Source of the DNA: Bacteroides sp. CAG:1060_57_27
GTDB taxonomy: Bacteria > Bacteroidota > Bacteroidia > Bacteroidales > UBA932
Assembly (NCBI GenBank): GCA_001915575.1
Contig: MNQT01000022.1
Coordinates: 156,068 to 220,067, forward strand
Direction: 5' to 3'
Length of the DNA: 64,000 bases
Part shown: one piece after another, positions 7,524 to 16,128 of the stretch
Layout: every line of letters starts with the position of its first letter
How positions within the stretch are numbered: position 1 is the first letter of the stretch
Notes under the pieces: generated by a model
Seen by the model: the letters and a program-made list of their open reading frames with translations, nothing else
Told to the model about the DNA's origin: nothing
Databases searched by the model: none
Position numbers and translations under genes: made by a program

Positions 7524-8018
7524 CTATACGGAATGTTTGATTCTCAGGATGACATATGACGCTATACACAATGCCGGCATCGCCAGCACATACACAACAA
7601 GGTTGATGATCTGATACGTTGTCCCGAAGGTCGCTGCTGTTTTATTGAGCCATGCAACTGCCTGGTTGAAAAGATTCGCGATATGGGCTGATGTCTCGTA
7701 GGGCATATGGAGATAGGGCTCATTGTATAGCCCATATTCTGTTGCAATCCCTTGCCCAACAAAGTAGAAGCCACCAGCCACTAGGAGGATGACAACCAGT
7801 GCAACTACAATCCTGAAGAACCATATCCCTCCCATATTAACTGGCAGTCCGCAAAGTGACATGACGGCCAGGGCAATCATTATACCAGTAATGATGGGCT
7901 CCACGTAGCAGAACATGATGACGTTGATGGTCATGTAGGATACATGGAACAGATTCCCCAGGCCGGTCATTAGGCCGACGCAGACATAAAAAAATATAGA
8001 AACGAAGTGTTCCATCAA
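7524..8018 (-). CDS. Four-helix inner-membrane protein of unknown function
   Basis: A 164-residue protein with about four hydrophobic segments: residues ~5-25, ~34-55, ~68-90 (FFRIVVALVVILLVAGGFYF) and ~140-160. The loop between the third and fourth segments is the longest and contains HMPYETSAHIANLFNQ. No known family is recognised. It sits five bases after the lipoprotein gene and four before the 84-aa gene, in the same leftward operon. Holin-like or transport-accessory roles are both possible. Confidence 0.6.
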   Translation of the reverse strand: MMEHFVSIFFYVCVGLMTGLGNLFHVSYMTINVIMFCYVEPIITGIMIALAVMSLCGLPVNMGGIWFFRIVVALVVILLVAGGFYFVGQGIATEYGLYNEPYLHMPYETSAHIANLFNQAVAWLNKTAATFGTTYQIINLVVYVLAMPALCIASYVILRIKHSV

Positions 8019-8023
8019 GGAGC

Positions 8024-9250
8024 TTATTCAGAATTCTTACTTAGTCCCTCTGGCAGGAAATAACGTTCTTTCAGGAACAATGATGCACCGAGCGCCTCGT
8101 TACCATATATCCCGCCAGCTCGATGGATTGTCTCCGTATAAGTCATATTAAGCAATAGCACCTTGGCAAGCAAATCATTAGGGTTACTTTTGATATGCTT
8201 TACATACTCGTGCGCCACAAGTAATCGCGCATTGTCATATAAGTTATCCGGAATCTCGGAGAATGTGAAAATACCAAAGACGCCATCCTGGGCACGCAAT
8301 CTCCATGCGACCCATACCTCAAACAGATACTTGGAATACTGGCCTGTTTCTATTAACTCTCCCAAATAATCAATTCCATTCTCCTGATTGCAATTGGACA
8401 GCTCACAGGCCAGGATGCAACGAACATCAAAATCCGTCGCCTCCACATATCTTTTCTGTAACGAACTACGCAGATTATCCAACGCCTCAGTTCCGTAATC
8501 CTCGTTGACACGGATCTTCTGAATCTCTGCGATGTCCTGGACATACTGGCTCTTGTCGTACAAGGTCCAAAAGTCCTTCTGGACTTCCTCAATGTCTGCC
8601 TCAGTCACATAATCCGGCGTGTCATATGGGACGTTAACAAGCTCGCCAAACAGGCTGGCCATCTTCTCGCACTCGGCCGGCACATAGTCAATAGTCGTAA
8701 GCATCCTGACGAGTTTCTTCGCCTTGGCCACACAGGTACTGTTGCGGAACGCCAACTGATACTCATTCTTCAACATCGGCAACTCTCCCCTTACGGTGTC
8801 AGTAGTCAGGGAATCCCCGATGTTGGTATTCTCCCGCTCGAAGAGTTCTTCAGCATTCACGAAACGCCTGAGGAACGCAGCCTTGTTCCACCGTTCTGCG
8901 AAGGAGGCAAGGAACGGCGTCGATGTGTCTCCGGTGTAATAGCACCCATCCAAGAACAAGGCATTGGCTATCCCGAGCGTCTCTCCTTCAGATACATAAG
9001 AACACAAAGAATCCAAAGTCTCACGACCAGTGAAAGTTACTTTTGGTTCATATGGGACATCCGGAATCGTTGCAAAGGATTCATCAGAGCCATCCATGAT
9101 TGCCGACTTTTCATTGGTATCCACGACACCCCACTCCGGCAATCTCTCGAGTCTGGGGCCGCTTATCTTGCTGCTTTTTTCTCGACAGCCGATGAAAAAT
9201 GATGCGGCCGGAACCGCCATCAAAGAAAGAACTATGAACTTGGCCTTCAT
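8024..9250 (-). CDS. Helical-repeat lipoprotein of unknown function
   Basis: I choose the start at 9250 (MKAKFIVLSLMAVPAASFFIGC), which gives a clean lipoprotein signal with Cys22; the longer frame to 9304 adds a basic tail without purpose. The mature ~385-residue protein is helical and charged, with a layout like TPR or HEAT-type repeats but no clear TPR consensus. It is probably tethered to a membrane facing the periplasm. It shares an operon with the TPR-retropepsin protein and a membrane-anchored coiled-coil protein, which suggests a cell-envelope complex. Confidence 0.65.
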   Translation of the reverse strand: MKAKFIVLSLMAVPAASFFIGCREKSSKISGPRLERLPEWGVVDTNEKSAIMDGSDESFATIPDVPYEPKVTFTGRETLDSLCSYVSEGETLGIANALFLDGCYYTGDTSTPFLASFAERWNKAAFLRRFVNAEELFERENTNIGDSLTTDTVRGELPMLKNEYQLAFRNSTCVAKAKKLVRMLTTIDYVPAECEKMASLFGELVNVPYDTPDYVTEADIEEVQKDFWTLYDKSQYVQDIAEIQKIRVNEDYGTEALDNLRSSLQKRYVEATDFDVRCILACELSNCNQENGIDYLGELIETGQYSKYLFEVWVAWRLRAQDGVFGIFTFSEIPDNLYDNARLLVAHEYVKHIKSNPNDLLAKVLLLNMTYTETIHRAGGIYGNEALGASLFLKERYFLPEGLSKNSE

Positions 9251-9263
9251 TCCTTTATAAAAT

Positions 9264-9938
9264 TTACGATAGCACCTTCTTTTCGCTTTTAGCATCCGGA
9301 CCAATCTGAGGGAACATTGTCAGGCCCTCTTTCCGCTTCGCGTCCATATCATTGTAGATCTTGCTCATCCGAGCCTGCGACTCTTCAATGATGCTGATAT
9401 ACCTGGTAAGGCAATCCTTGAAGTGGCCATATTTGTTCTCGATGGCAGTAATCTGGAAAGCAATGCCGTCCTCCTCTTCACCGGTGAACAGAACCTTACC
9501 CATAATGAGTTCGTCCGACACCTGATGAGCTGCTTTGTGCATCAAGTCCATATCCCACTCATTGTGGTCAAGGTTGTAATGCTTCATCATCACCAAAACC
9601 GGGAAACGATCCGCGTCTATTGCATAATGCTCTCCTTGTACCATAAAATTGATCCAGTGCTCGTCAGTATCAGGAACATAGCCGTTGAAACGGATGGCAT
9701 CCATCGCAGACTCCTTGTCAAGCTGATGATCGTCAACGTCATCAACACCAACGGACTCCGTCACTTGGTTCCGCTGCTCTTTGAGCCACTTGTTGTCTCT
9801 TTCAAGCTGCTTGTAGTCCTGGCTTTTACTTACATACAAGGCCAGGAAGATTGCAGCAACTATAGAAATAATCGCAATTACCATAACTTGTTGAATTTCA
9901 AGATTTGAAAAACGGCAGGCCTGCCGACTGCCTTTCAC
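9264..9938 (-). CDS. Membrane-anchored protein of unknown function
   Basis: A protein of up to 224 residues with one N-terminal membrane segment (VMVIAIISIVAAIFLALYV) followed by a short coiled coil (DYKQLERDNKWLKEQRNQV) and a soluble domain. No family is recognised. Translation may start at the methionine at 9884, right before the membrane segment; the upstream residues overlap a GC-rich inverted repeat (GGCAGGCCTGCC) and look less protein-like. It lies between the TPR-retropepsin gene and the lipoprotein gene of the same operon. Confidence 0.6.
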   Translation of the reverse strand: MKGSRQACRFSNLEIQQVMVIAIISIVAAIFLALYVSKSQDYKQLERDNKWLKEQRNQVTESVGVDDVDDHQLDKESAMDAIRFNGYVPDTDEHWINFMVQGEHYAIDADRFPVLVMMKHYNLDHNEWDMDLMHKAAHQVSDELIMGKVLFTGEEEDGIAFQITAIENKYGHFKDCLTRYISIIEESQARMSKIYNDMDAKRKEGLTMFPQIGPDAKSEKKVLS

Positions 9939-9970
9939 GCCTAACAGAAGGCAGGCCCTTGTTGCCGTTA

Positions 9971-12031
9971 TTAGTGTTTGATGATGAGCTTGTTGTTTTG
10001 GTTGTCAATCGTGATAGTCCCAAAACGCTCCATCGCACTTTGTCCCAGGAGTAGCGGTGCCTTCTGGCTCTTCACTACCGAGGCGTCCACATTGTGGAGC
10101 ACAGCATCTCCAATCTTCACCTCACGGAGCGTGATGGTGGTGCCTTCGCTGATCTGGCCATTGGCAATCTGGTAGTACTTCTTGCCCTTGATGTCCTTCT
10201 CGGACAGGTAGCCGTTCTTGAACATAAAGTTGGCTTCCACGGAGGAGATGGTGACATCGGAGGCTCCGGTGTCAAAGATCATCTGGAGCGCCAGCCCGTT
10301 GATGTCGCAGGGAATCTCGAAGGTGCCACCCGGATTGCGCTTGACGGCAATCTCGGTGACGGTTTCCTCCTTCTCAGGCATCGACAGCTTGAACTCCTTC
10401 AGGTATTCGGCGTGCTTGGCCTCGTATTCCTCCATCAATGCTTTGAACTCGGGCAGTTCACGGACGGCATCCAAATCATCGTCGTGGCGTATGTGGGCGA
10501 AGCTGCGGTATCCCTTCTCGAAAGAGATGCGGAGAGCCGCTACGGATTCTTCCTGACGTCCCATTCGGGAATACAGGCACGCCTTATCGTAATAGTGGCC
10601 GGGATCATCAGGGTCAGACTCAATGATTTTGTTCATCCACTCCTCGGCCTCCTTGTCACGTCCCAAGAAATGCAGGGCATACTGCCGGCAACTTCCGTCT
10701 CTTACGACAGTATCCTTCTGGACTACCATCTCAAAATCCGCATCCGCCTCGGTCTTATTGCCCTCCAAAAGGAGCAGCTCGCCACGCATCAGATACAGGT
10801 ACGGATAGTCCTGAGTCATCTCAAGGCCCATATTATAGTCCTCCATGGCCTTCTTTCGCTCGCCTTGCATCTCATAGGTCCAGCCACGTCGATAGTAACA
10901 ATAGGCCTCTTTCGGAGCATCCTCTACGGCAGCGGTGAAGTCAGCGATAGCCAAACCCAAATCACCGTTAAGCCGGTAGTAATCGCCACGGCGGACATAC
11001 AGCTGCCAATCTGGGTCTTTTTCCATGGCCTTGGAAATGTCGGCGATGGCAAGTTCATTTAGCCCAAGTTCGCTGTAGCAATCCGATCTATATACATTGA
11101 TCTCATCGTAGTGGCCGAATTCAGCCTCAAGATCATCATAGGTCCTCACAGCCTCGGCATACTGATGTGAGGTCTCGTAGAACTGGCAGAGGAAGGCCAT
11201 ACACTGGAACCGCTTTTCAGTTTTCTTGATGCGAGTCTTGATGCTAGCCTCCGCATAGTTGGGGCGCTTAAGCAGAACCTTACCAATCGCTTCGGTGTTG
11301 GCATCATCATTCTTCTCGAACCATTCCAGGCCTGCGTCAACGGCTTTGGATGCCTCACCCAGTTTGTCGTAAGCCTGCATCTTGAAGCGGTAAATCTCCG
11401 AGTAGTCGGCATCGTACTTCTGGCACTTGTCCAGCATTTCAATGGCTTCCGAATACTGTTCGCGTTCAATCATATTCCGGGCAAGGCCGATCATAGCAGC
11501 CTGGTCAGCCTCGTCAAGAGCCAGCATCTTCCTGTAGATAGCATCAGCTCCGGCGTAATCTTCCAGGTCGTAGAGAGCCTGAGCATAGTCAAAAGATATG
11601 CTCTGCAGGTTCTCCTTATCGTCCTTCTGGGCCAGTTCATATGCCGTCTTGAAAGAGGCGGCTGCGTTAACCTTGTCCCCCATATCCTGGTAAATGTACG
11701 CCTTCCACCAATGCAGAGTGGAATTCTGCATCTCCGTCTTCTTGGGCTTGTTCACCTTCAGGGCATGGTTGATGTCCTGCAGTGCCTGGCCGAACTCCTT
11801 CTTCCGGCGAAGCAGCCGGACGCGCAAAAGTAGCGCCTCCACATTGTCCGGCGTCTCCCGGAGCTGCTTCGTCACAAGGTCAAGTGCCTTGGCCTCATCT
11901 TTCTCCTCTTGAAGGACCTCGTAGGCCTTCTTGAGGTTGTAATCGTTATCGGTCTTGTTCTTCTGGGCGTAAACATTGACACTCAGGGTGGTCAGCAGTA
12001 CAACTGCCAGTAAGGAAAGGGTGTGTTTCAT
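9971..12031 (-). CDS. Secreted TPR protein with a C-terminal retropepsin-like aspartic protease domain
   Basis: The start at 12031 (MKHTLSLLAVVLLTTLSVNVYAQ) gives a proper signal peptide; the longer frame to 12124 is unlikely. The ~686-residue protein has a long TPR array (about residues 30-550; for example the YYRRGWTYEMQGERKKAMEDYNMGLE unit) and ends in a ~100-residue retropepsin-like domain. The latter shows the active-site DTGAS (Asp near residue 587), hydrophobic strands and the closing LLLGQSAMERFG psi-loop. Such single-domain aspartyl proteases act as dimers. It is exported to the periplasm or surface. It leads the leftward operon and is divergent from the NERD-DarT-vWA gene, 180 bases away. 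Confidence 0.85.
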   Translation of the reverse strand: MKHTLSLLAVVLLTTLSVNVYAQKNKTDNDYNLKKAYEVLQEEKDEAKALDLVTKQLRETPDNVEALLLRVRLLRRKKEFGQALQDINHALKVNKPKKTEMQNSTLHWWKAYIYQDMGDKVNAAASFKTAYELAQKDDKENLQSISFDYAQALYDLEDYAGADAIYRKMLALDEADQAAMIGLARNMIEREQYSEAIEMLDKCQKYDADYSEIYRFKMQAYDKLGEASKAVDAGLEWFEKNDDANTEAIGKVLLKRPNYAEASIKTRIKKTEKRFQCMAFLCQFYETSHQYAEAVRTYDDLEAEFGHYDEINVYRSDCYSELGLNELAIADISKAMEKDPDWQLYVRRGDYYRLNGDLGLAIADFTAAVEDAPKEAYCYYRRGWTYEMQGERKKAMEDYNMGLEMTQDYPYLYLMRGELLLLEGNKTEADADFEMVVQKDTVVRDGSCRQYALHFLGRDKEAEEWMNKIIESDPDDPGHYYDKACLYSRMGRQEESVAALRISFEKGYRSFAHIRHDDDLDAVRELPEFKALMEEYEAKHAEYLKEFKLSMPEKEETVTEIAVKRNPGGTFEIPCDINGLALQMIFDTGASDVTISSVEANFMFKNGYLSEKDIKGKKYYQIANGQISEGTTITLREVKIGDAVLHNVDASVVKSQKAPLLLGQSAMERFGTITIDNQNNKLIIKH

Positions 12032-12144
12032 TGCGTGAAAGTTAAATGTTAATGATTGGTGTTTTCGTTTGTTCAAAAGCGCATAATGAAATACTCTTTT
12101 CTTACATTTTCTTACGCCCATCATCCTCGTTTTCTATCATTTAC

Positions 12145-12163
12145 TTTATTTTATTTTATTTTA
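12145..12163. repeat. TTTTA pentanucleotide repeat
   Basis: TTTA followed by three TTTTA units lies between the two divergent genes, about 20 bases before the -7 box of the NERD-DarT-vWA gene, where a -33 element would be expected. Slippage could alter promoter spacing. Confidence 0.6.
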
Positions 12164-12182
12164 TCGTGTAAGAGAAAAAAGT

Positions 12183-12190
12183 TAACTTTG
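12183..12190 (+). promoter_or_regulatory. -7 box for the NERD-DarT-vWA operon
   Basis: TAACTTTG matches TAnnTTTG and lies 21 bases before the start codon. No TTTG is present at the -33 distance; that position is purine-rich and A-rich next to the TTTTA repeat. Confidence 0.5.
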
Positions 12191-12211
12191 TATGTTTTGA
12201 CCTTATAATTT

Positions 12212-13897
12212 ATGCCACTTTTAGTATACCAACCCCGGAACTACGATCAGACACATGAACGTGAAGAGTTTAGGAACCTTTGCGTCCAGTTGAAGAACAG
12301 ATACTATTCCTCGTCTGATGAAATGTGTATTTTGATAGGAAACTACAACATCGGGGATGTGGAGTTGGATGCCCTCATTATAAAAGATGATGGTATCGTC
12401 TTGGTGGAATTCAAGGATTATGGGGGGAATATCATTGCGTCTGAGAATGGTGACTGGACATCAGAGGAAGGTGGACAATACAGCGTTATTCGTGGTGGCG
12501 CCGGACGGAAGAACCCTTATTCGCAGGCCAAGATTAATCGTTCATCGTGCAAGCCGGTCCTGGTAGAAACCCAAGCCTTTGATCCTGGGCAGGTAGAAAG
12601 GATGGTTTCACTTATTGTCTTCCATCGCTCGGCCACAATTGATAATAGAATAAGTCCTCGTATCAAATGGCTAAGATTATGTGATGAGAGATCTTTCATT
12701 GACGAACTGGACTTGATTGTCTCCCCAGGATGCGATCTGCAGAAGGATGATTATAAACGAATTATCGAAAGGCTCGCTCTTAATAAAGGCTGGTTGTGTG
12801 TAAGATATTCAAATGTTGAAGTATTAGAAGAGGAAGACAATGATGTAGATTCTGTTGCGGATTCCATAAACGAGAATGAACAAAACAACAATACTCTGAA
12901 TATGCCTACAAAACACGACTGGCAAGACTTTAAAAAAGTTCTGGACAAATATGGAATTACCAAGCTCTATCATTTTACCGATAGAGATAATTTGGAGTCC
13001 ATTATTCAAAATGGTGGTCTTTATTCGTGGGTTGATTGCGACCAAAAGGGCATTTCCATCCCCAAACCGGGCGGTGGGGCACTTTCCCGCCAACTCGACT
13101 CCAGGGATAACCTTGGTTCGTATGTGCGTGTCAGTTTTACGCAGAACCATCCGATGATGTATGTGGCGATGAATGATGGCCGCATTTCAAATCCTGTCAT
13201 TCTCGAGATTGACCCTAAGGTGATCTATGAAGACGGTTCCTTGTTCTCGGATAGGAATGCGACCAAGAATGGAGCAAATATTGGCTCAACGTTTGAGGAT
13301 TTTAACAAAATCCATTTCTCTTCCGTCAAAGCATCGAGCCATTTTGATCTTGATGCCGATGAACAGGAGTTTTATCAGGCTGAAATACTTGTTAAGAACT
13401 TCATCCCCCTAAAATATATTACCAATATTGCCAACTTTGGTATTCCTATTGGTCAGTCTGCGATTCAGCTCCAGGCAAAAGAGCCGTACACTGCGCAGAT
13501 CTCTCGGAATAATCCCACTGCATTCATCTTCATGGTTGATCATTCCTGTTCGATGGAGGCAATGACAACCCTTAATGGAGAGCGGATGACTTTGGCCGAA
13601 GCTGTAGCTCGCATCGTTAATAACCAGATTAACGAATTGGTCCTTCGCTGTATTAAGACGAATGAGGTCCGGCATTATTACGACATCGCAGCCATTGGTT
13701 ACGGCCACGATGTCTACAGTGCATGGAATGGCGAATTGAGCGGAAGGGATTTCGTGTCTCCCGAGGAATTGAAGGAGCATCCGTATAAAAAGATAATAAC
13801 GAGGGAAGAGGTTAGAACAAGAAAAGGCACAACCGTAAAGGAAATTGAGAAGGTTCAGTGGCTTGAAGCAAATACACAATTGGACTCATGTGCATAA
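12212..13897 (+). CDS. NERD - DarT-like ADP-ribosyltransferase - vWA fusion, N-terminal part (frameshifted)
   Basis: Three domains are visible. Residues ~1-160 form a NERD nuclease-related domain (DVELDALII, then VLVEFKDYGG with the ExK pair at 66-68). Residues ~236-407 match DarT (DUF4433) ADP-ribosyltransferases: YHFTDRDNLESI with His254, SYVRVSFTQNHPMMYV with Arg306, a SDRNAT segment near 346-351, and the catalytic-Glu motif YQAEILVKNFIPLKYI (Glu391). A vWA domain begins at ~437 with the MIDAS motif DHSCS (443-447). The frame breaks at about 13882 in the middle of the vWA fold, and translation would end at 13897. The rest of the domain continues one frame over to 14342. DarT enzymes attach ADP-ribose to bases in single-stranded DNA; here the target is unknown. 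It is the first gene of a rightward operon with PP2C and two paralogous small genes. Confidence 0.8.
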   Translation: MPLLVYQPRNYDQTHEREEFRNLCVQLKNRYYSSSDEMCILIGNYNIGDVELDALIIKDDGIVLVEFKDYGGNIIASENGDWTSEEGGQYSVIRGGAGRKNPYSQAKINRSSCKPVLVETQAFDPGQVERMVSLIVFHRSATIDNRISPRIKWLRLCDERSFIDELDLIVSPGCDLQKDDYKRIIERLALNKGWLCVRYSNVEVLEEEDNDVDSVADSINENEQNNNTLNMPTKHDWQDFKKVLDKYGITKLYHFTDRDNLESIIQNGGLYSWVDCDQKGISIPKPGGGALSRQLDSRDNLGSYVRVSFTQNHPMMYVAMNDGRISNPVILEIDPKVIYEDGSLFSDRNATKNGANIGSTFEDFNKIHFSSVKASSHFDLDADEQEFYQAEILVKNFIPLKYITNIANFGIPIGQSAIQLQAKEPYTAQISRNNPTAFIFMVDHSCSMEAMTTLNGERMTLAEAVARIVNNQINELVLRCIKTNEVRHYYDIAAIGYGHDVYSAWNGELSGRDFVSPEELKEHPYKKIITREEVRTRKGTTVKEIEKVQWLEANTQLDSCA

Positions 13898-14342
13898 AGC
13901 GTTCAAAAAAGCCATTCAATTGCTCGACTCCTGGATGATGACTCATCATGACCAGGATTGTTATCCTCCGACTATTATCAACATCACTGATGGCGAGTTT
14001 AATGGATGCCCTGCAGAGGAAGTCCAGCAACTGGCAAATGAGTTGAAGGCAATGCACACGAATGACGGCAATGTTCTGCTTTGGAACATTCATGTAACTG
14101 CAGGGCATACAGACAGCGTCATTCTCCCTGTTTCTTTGTCAGAGCTCCACGACAACACATATAGCAAGACGCTTTATTCGCTCTCCAGCCTTCTCCCTCT
14201 CCGGTATAACGACATGATTTCTAAGGTAAGGAATGATGACAGCAGTGTCCGGCATACCGCAATGTCTGTCAATGCCGATATGTCAACATTGATACAGCTT
14301 ATGGACATCGGAACTCCGACAAACATAAGCCTGAATAAATAA
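13883..14342 (+). pseudogene. vWA domain, C-terminal part of the frameshifted NERD-DarT-vWA gene
   Basis: This frame continues the vWA domain started in the previous entry: WTHVHKAFKKAIQLLDSW supplies the second MIDAS segment (Thr) and IINITDGEFNG the third (Asp). Removing one T from CAATTGG at about 13879-13885 joins the halves as ...EANTQ-WTHVHKAFKK..., a normal vWA path, giving a single protein of about 709 residues. No start codon with a good context exists before 13883, so this part is not expected to be made alone. The stop is one base before the ATG of the PP2C gene. The break may be a mutation, a sequencing error or recoding. Confidence 0.7.
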
Positions 14343-14343
14343 G

Positions 14344-15174
14344 ATGGCCAGAAATAGCTACTCCGTTTCAATCTCGAAGTTTGAGTCAAATGTCATTTGC
14401 GAAGATGCGGCGTCTTCGTCACCTCTTTGTGTTGTTGTGAGCGATGGTTCTGGCGGTGGTGGCGTATATGCTGAGAAGTGGTCGAAATACTTAGTAGAGT
14501 CTATCCCGTCAGACCCCATAAAGACTTTCGAAGATCTTGACCGCTGGGTGGCAGGAATATGGGAGCCATATTACCTTTCATGTGAGAATCTCGCAAAACA
14601 AACAGATGGAATGACTCTCAGGAAGTTTTACGAGGAAGGCTCATTTGCGACCCTGGCTGCCGCATGGATAGAAGTTGACCATGCTTATTGGGCCTCATAT
14701 GGTGACAGCGTGGTTTTTCACTATATCAAGGATCAAGGCATTTTGGAATGGTCAACCATGAGGTTGACTGATTTCAAGGAGCCTCCTTATTTGATTGGGT
14801 GCTCAACACCGTTAAACATGAAAGGCTTTCATTCTGGTCAGTTTAATCTTGCACCATCATCAATCTTATTTGCCGCTTCAGACGCATTGGCGCATTATAT
14901 TATCATGATGTTCGAATTGCTAAACCGCAGCTTATTCGAGTCGGAAATCACCCAAGCTCTGAACGCCCATACGAGAGAATCGTCTTATATTAAAGCCGCT
15001 CAGAGCGAAAAAAGGAGATCGTTTGAGCCGGTTTTAGCCAAAATCGTTCGGAGCAGTAAGAATAGGGCAAATTTCTATAGACACCTTGATGCATTGTACA
15101 GACGTGGTCTTATAGCCAATGATGACTATTCTTTTGCTTATTGCATAGTAAACAATATCAAGTCAATTCATTAA
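14344..15174 (+). CDS. PP2C-like serine/threonine phosphatase
   Basis: A 276-residue protein with a divergent PP2C layout: CEDAASSSPLCVVVSDGSGGGG gives the N-terminal metal-binding Glu/Asp and DG motif, SFATLAAAWIEVDHAYWASYGDSVVFHY the central strands with the GD motif, LFAASDALA the later Asp, and NDDYSFAYCIV the final DD-type strand. These proteins remove phosphate from Ser/Thr in the cytosol. It starts two bases after the vWA gene, so the two are coupled. vWA, PP2C and a protein kinase together make the TerY-P triad known from comparative genomics of stress and conflict systems; the kinase here is in the facing operon. Confidence 0.75.
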   Translation: MARNSYSVSISKFESNVICEDAASSSPLCVVVSDGSGGGGVYAEKWSKYLVESIPSDPIKTFEDLDRWVAGIWEPYYLSCENLAKQTDGMTLRKFYEEGSFATLAAAWIEVDHAYWASYGDSVVFHYIKDQGILEWSTMRLTDFKEPPYLIGCSTPLNMKGFHSGQFNLAPSSILFAASDALAHYIIMMFELLNRSLFESEITQALNAHTRESSYIKAAQSEKRRSFEPVLAKIVRSSKNRANFYRHLDALYRRGLIANDDYSFAYCIVNNIKSIH

Positions 15175-15187
15175 CATCATTATTCTT

Positions 15188-15604
15188 ATGGTAAATAAGG
15201 CTTTGTGCACAGACTTTGCGGACATGATAGTCGCGCACTTCGATTACAAACTGGGGCTTGATACCTTCGTTACTACTGCACGAAATATCATTACTGCACT
15301 TGTTTTTGACAAGACCATTTCCGAAGCCGAAATCCCTCTTACGGCTCGGTATATGCTTGAAAGAGTAGCCGAAGGCTTTGGTTTAGATAACAAACAGGTA
15401 GATGAAATTAGTTCTATTTTCCCCTCACTCTCGGTTGAATTTGACGCACACACCATAGGCCCTATCATTTCATCTGTTAATGCTGGTTGTTGCGTTGGGC
15501 CCAATGGTGAAATTGATTATTCAAAGATGACTGCCGAGAATATGTTGAAGAACGGATATGAACTTGTGGCGCTTACTCTCATGCGAGAAAGCGGTCAGCT
15601 TTAG
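15188..15604 (+). CDS. Small helical protein of unknown family, paralogue 1
   Basis: A 138-residue, predicted all-helical protein that matches the next gene over its whole length at more than half of positions (shared blocks: FDKTISE, EIP, YMLE, GFGL, VEFD, NGY). No known family is recognised. The most conserved stretch (LGxDTFxTxARNxIT, then LVFDKTISE) would suit a helical binding surface. It follows PP2C by 13 bases in the same operon. Possible roles are regulator, adaptor or substrate of the phosphatase/kinase pair; this is inference from position only. Confidence 0.65.
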   Translation: MVNKALCTDFADMIVAHFDYKLGLDTFVTTARNIITALVFDKTISEAEIPLTARYMLERVAEGFGLDNKQVDEISSIFPSLSVEFDAHTIGPIISSVNAGCCVGPNGEIDYSKMTAENMLKNGYELVALTLMRESGQL

Positions 15605-15639
15605 TTATCACGAAATAATAAAATATAGGTTATTGTATT

Positions 15640-16056
15640 ATGGTAGACAAAAGTTTATGCGTTGATTTCGCAGATGCAATCTTAGCCCACTATCAGTTTA
15701 AACTGGGCTTTGACACTTTCATTACCGCCGCAAGAAATGTCATCACATGCCTTGTGTTCGACAAAACTATCTCGGAGTCTGAGATACCAATTGCGGCGAA
15801 GTATATGCTTGAAGAGGTTGCTTCCGGCTTTGGCCTTCAACCGTCACAGGTTTCAGATATGAGCGCAAAATTCCCCAAGCTTGCTGTAGAATTTGACAAT
15901 AGTACAACAGGCAAGATTATTCAGGCGGTAAATGCTCGTAGATACATGATTGGACCTGACGGTCAGTTAGACCCGACCAAATTAACGGCAGACAACGTCA
16001 TGAGGAATGGATACAAACTGATTGCAATGCAACTAATGCAAAAAGGCAAAAAGTAG
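15640..16056 (+). CDS. Small helical protein of unknown family, paralogue 2
   Basis: The tandem duplicate of the previous gene, the same 138-residue length with no gaps needed in most of the alignment. It differs mainly in the last 40 residues (RYMIGPDGQLDPTKL) and ends in a basic tail (MQKGKK). Keeping two diverged copies side by side suggests a hetero-oligomer or two related targets. It is the last gene of the rightward operon and is followed by a strong hairpin at 16077-16114. Confidence 0.65.
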   Translation: MVDKSLCVDFADAILAHYQFKLGFDTFITAARNVITCLVFDKTISESEIPIAAKYMLEEVASGFGLQPSQVSDMSAKFPKLAVEFDNSTTGKIIQAVNARRYMIGPDGQLDPTKLTADNVMRNGYKLIAMQLMQKGKK

Positions 16057-16076
16057 AATCCATATGGAGAAAAAGA

Positions 16077-16114
16077 AGTGGGCTGGTAAGGACCTTGATC
16101 CATACCAGCCCACT
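16077..16114. terminator. Bidirectional terminator between the two facing operons
   Basis: AGTGGGCTGGTA (16077-16088) pairs perfectly with TACCAGCCCACT (16103-16114). On the minus strand it is followed by TTCTTTTTCTCC; on the plus strand the T-run is missing. It lies exactly where the rightward and leftward operons meet. Confidence 0.7.
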
Positions 16115-16128
16115 CTGTAATGAATAGC

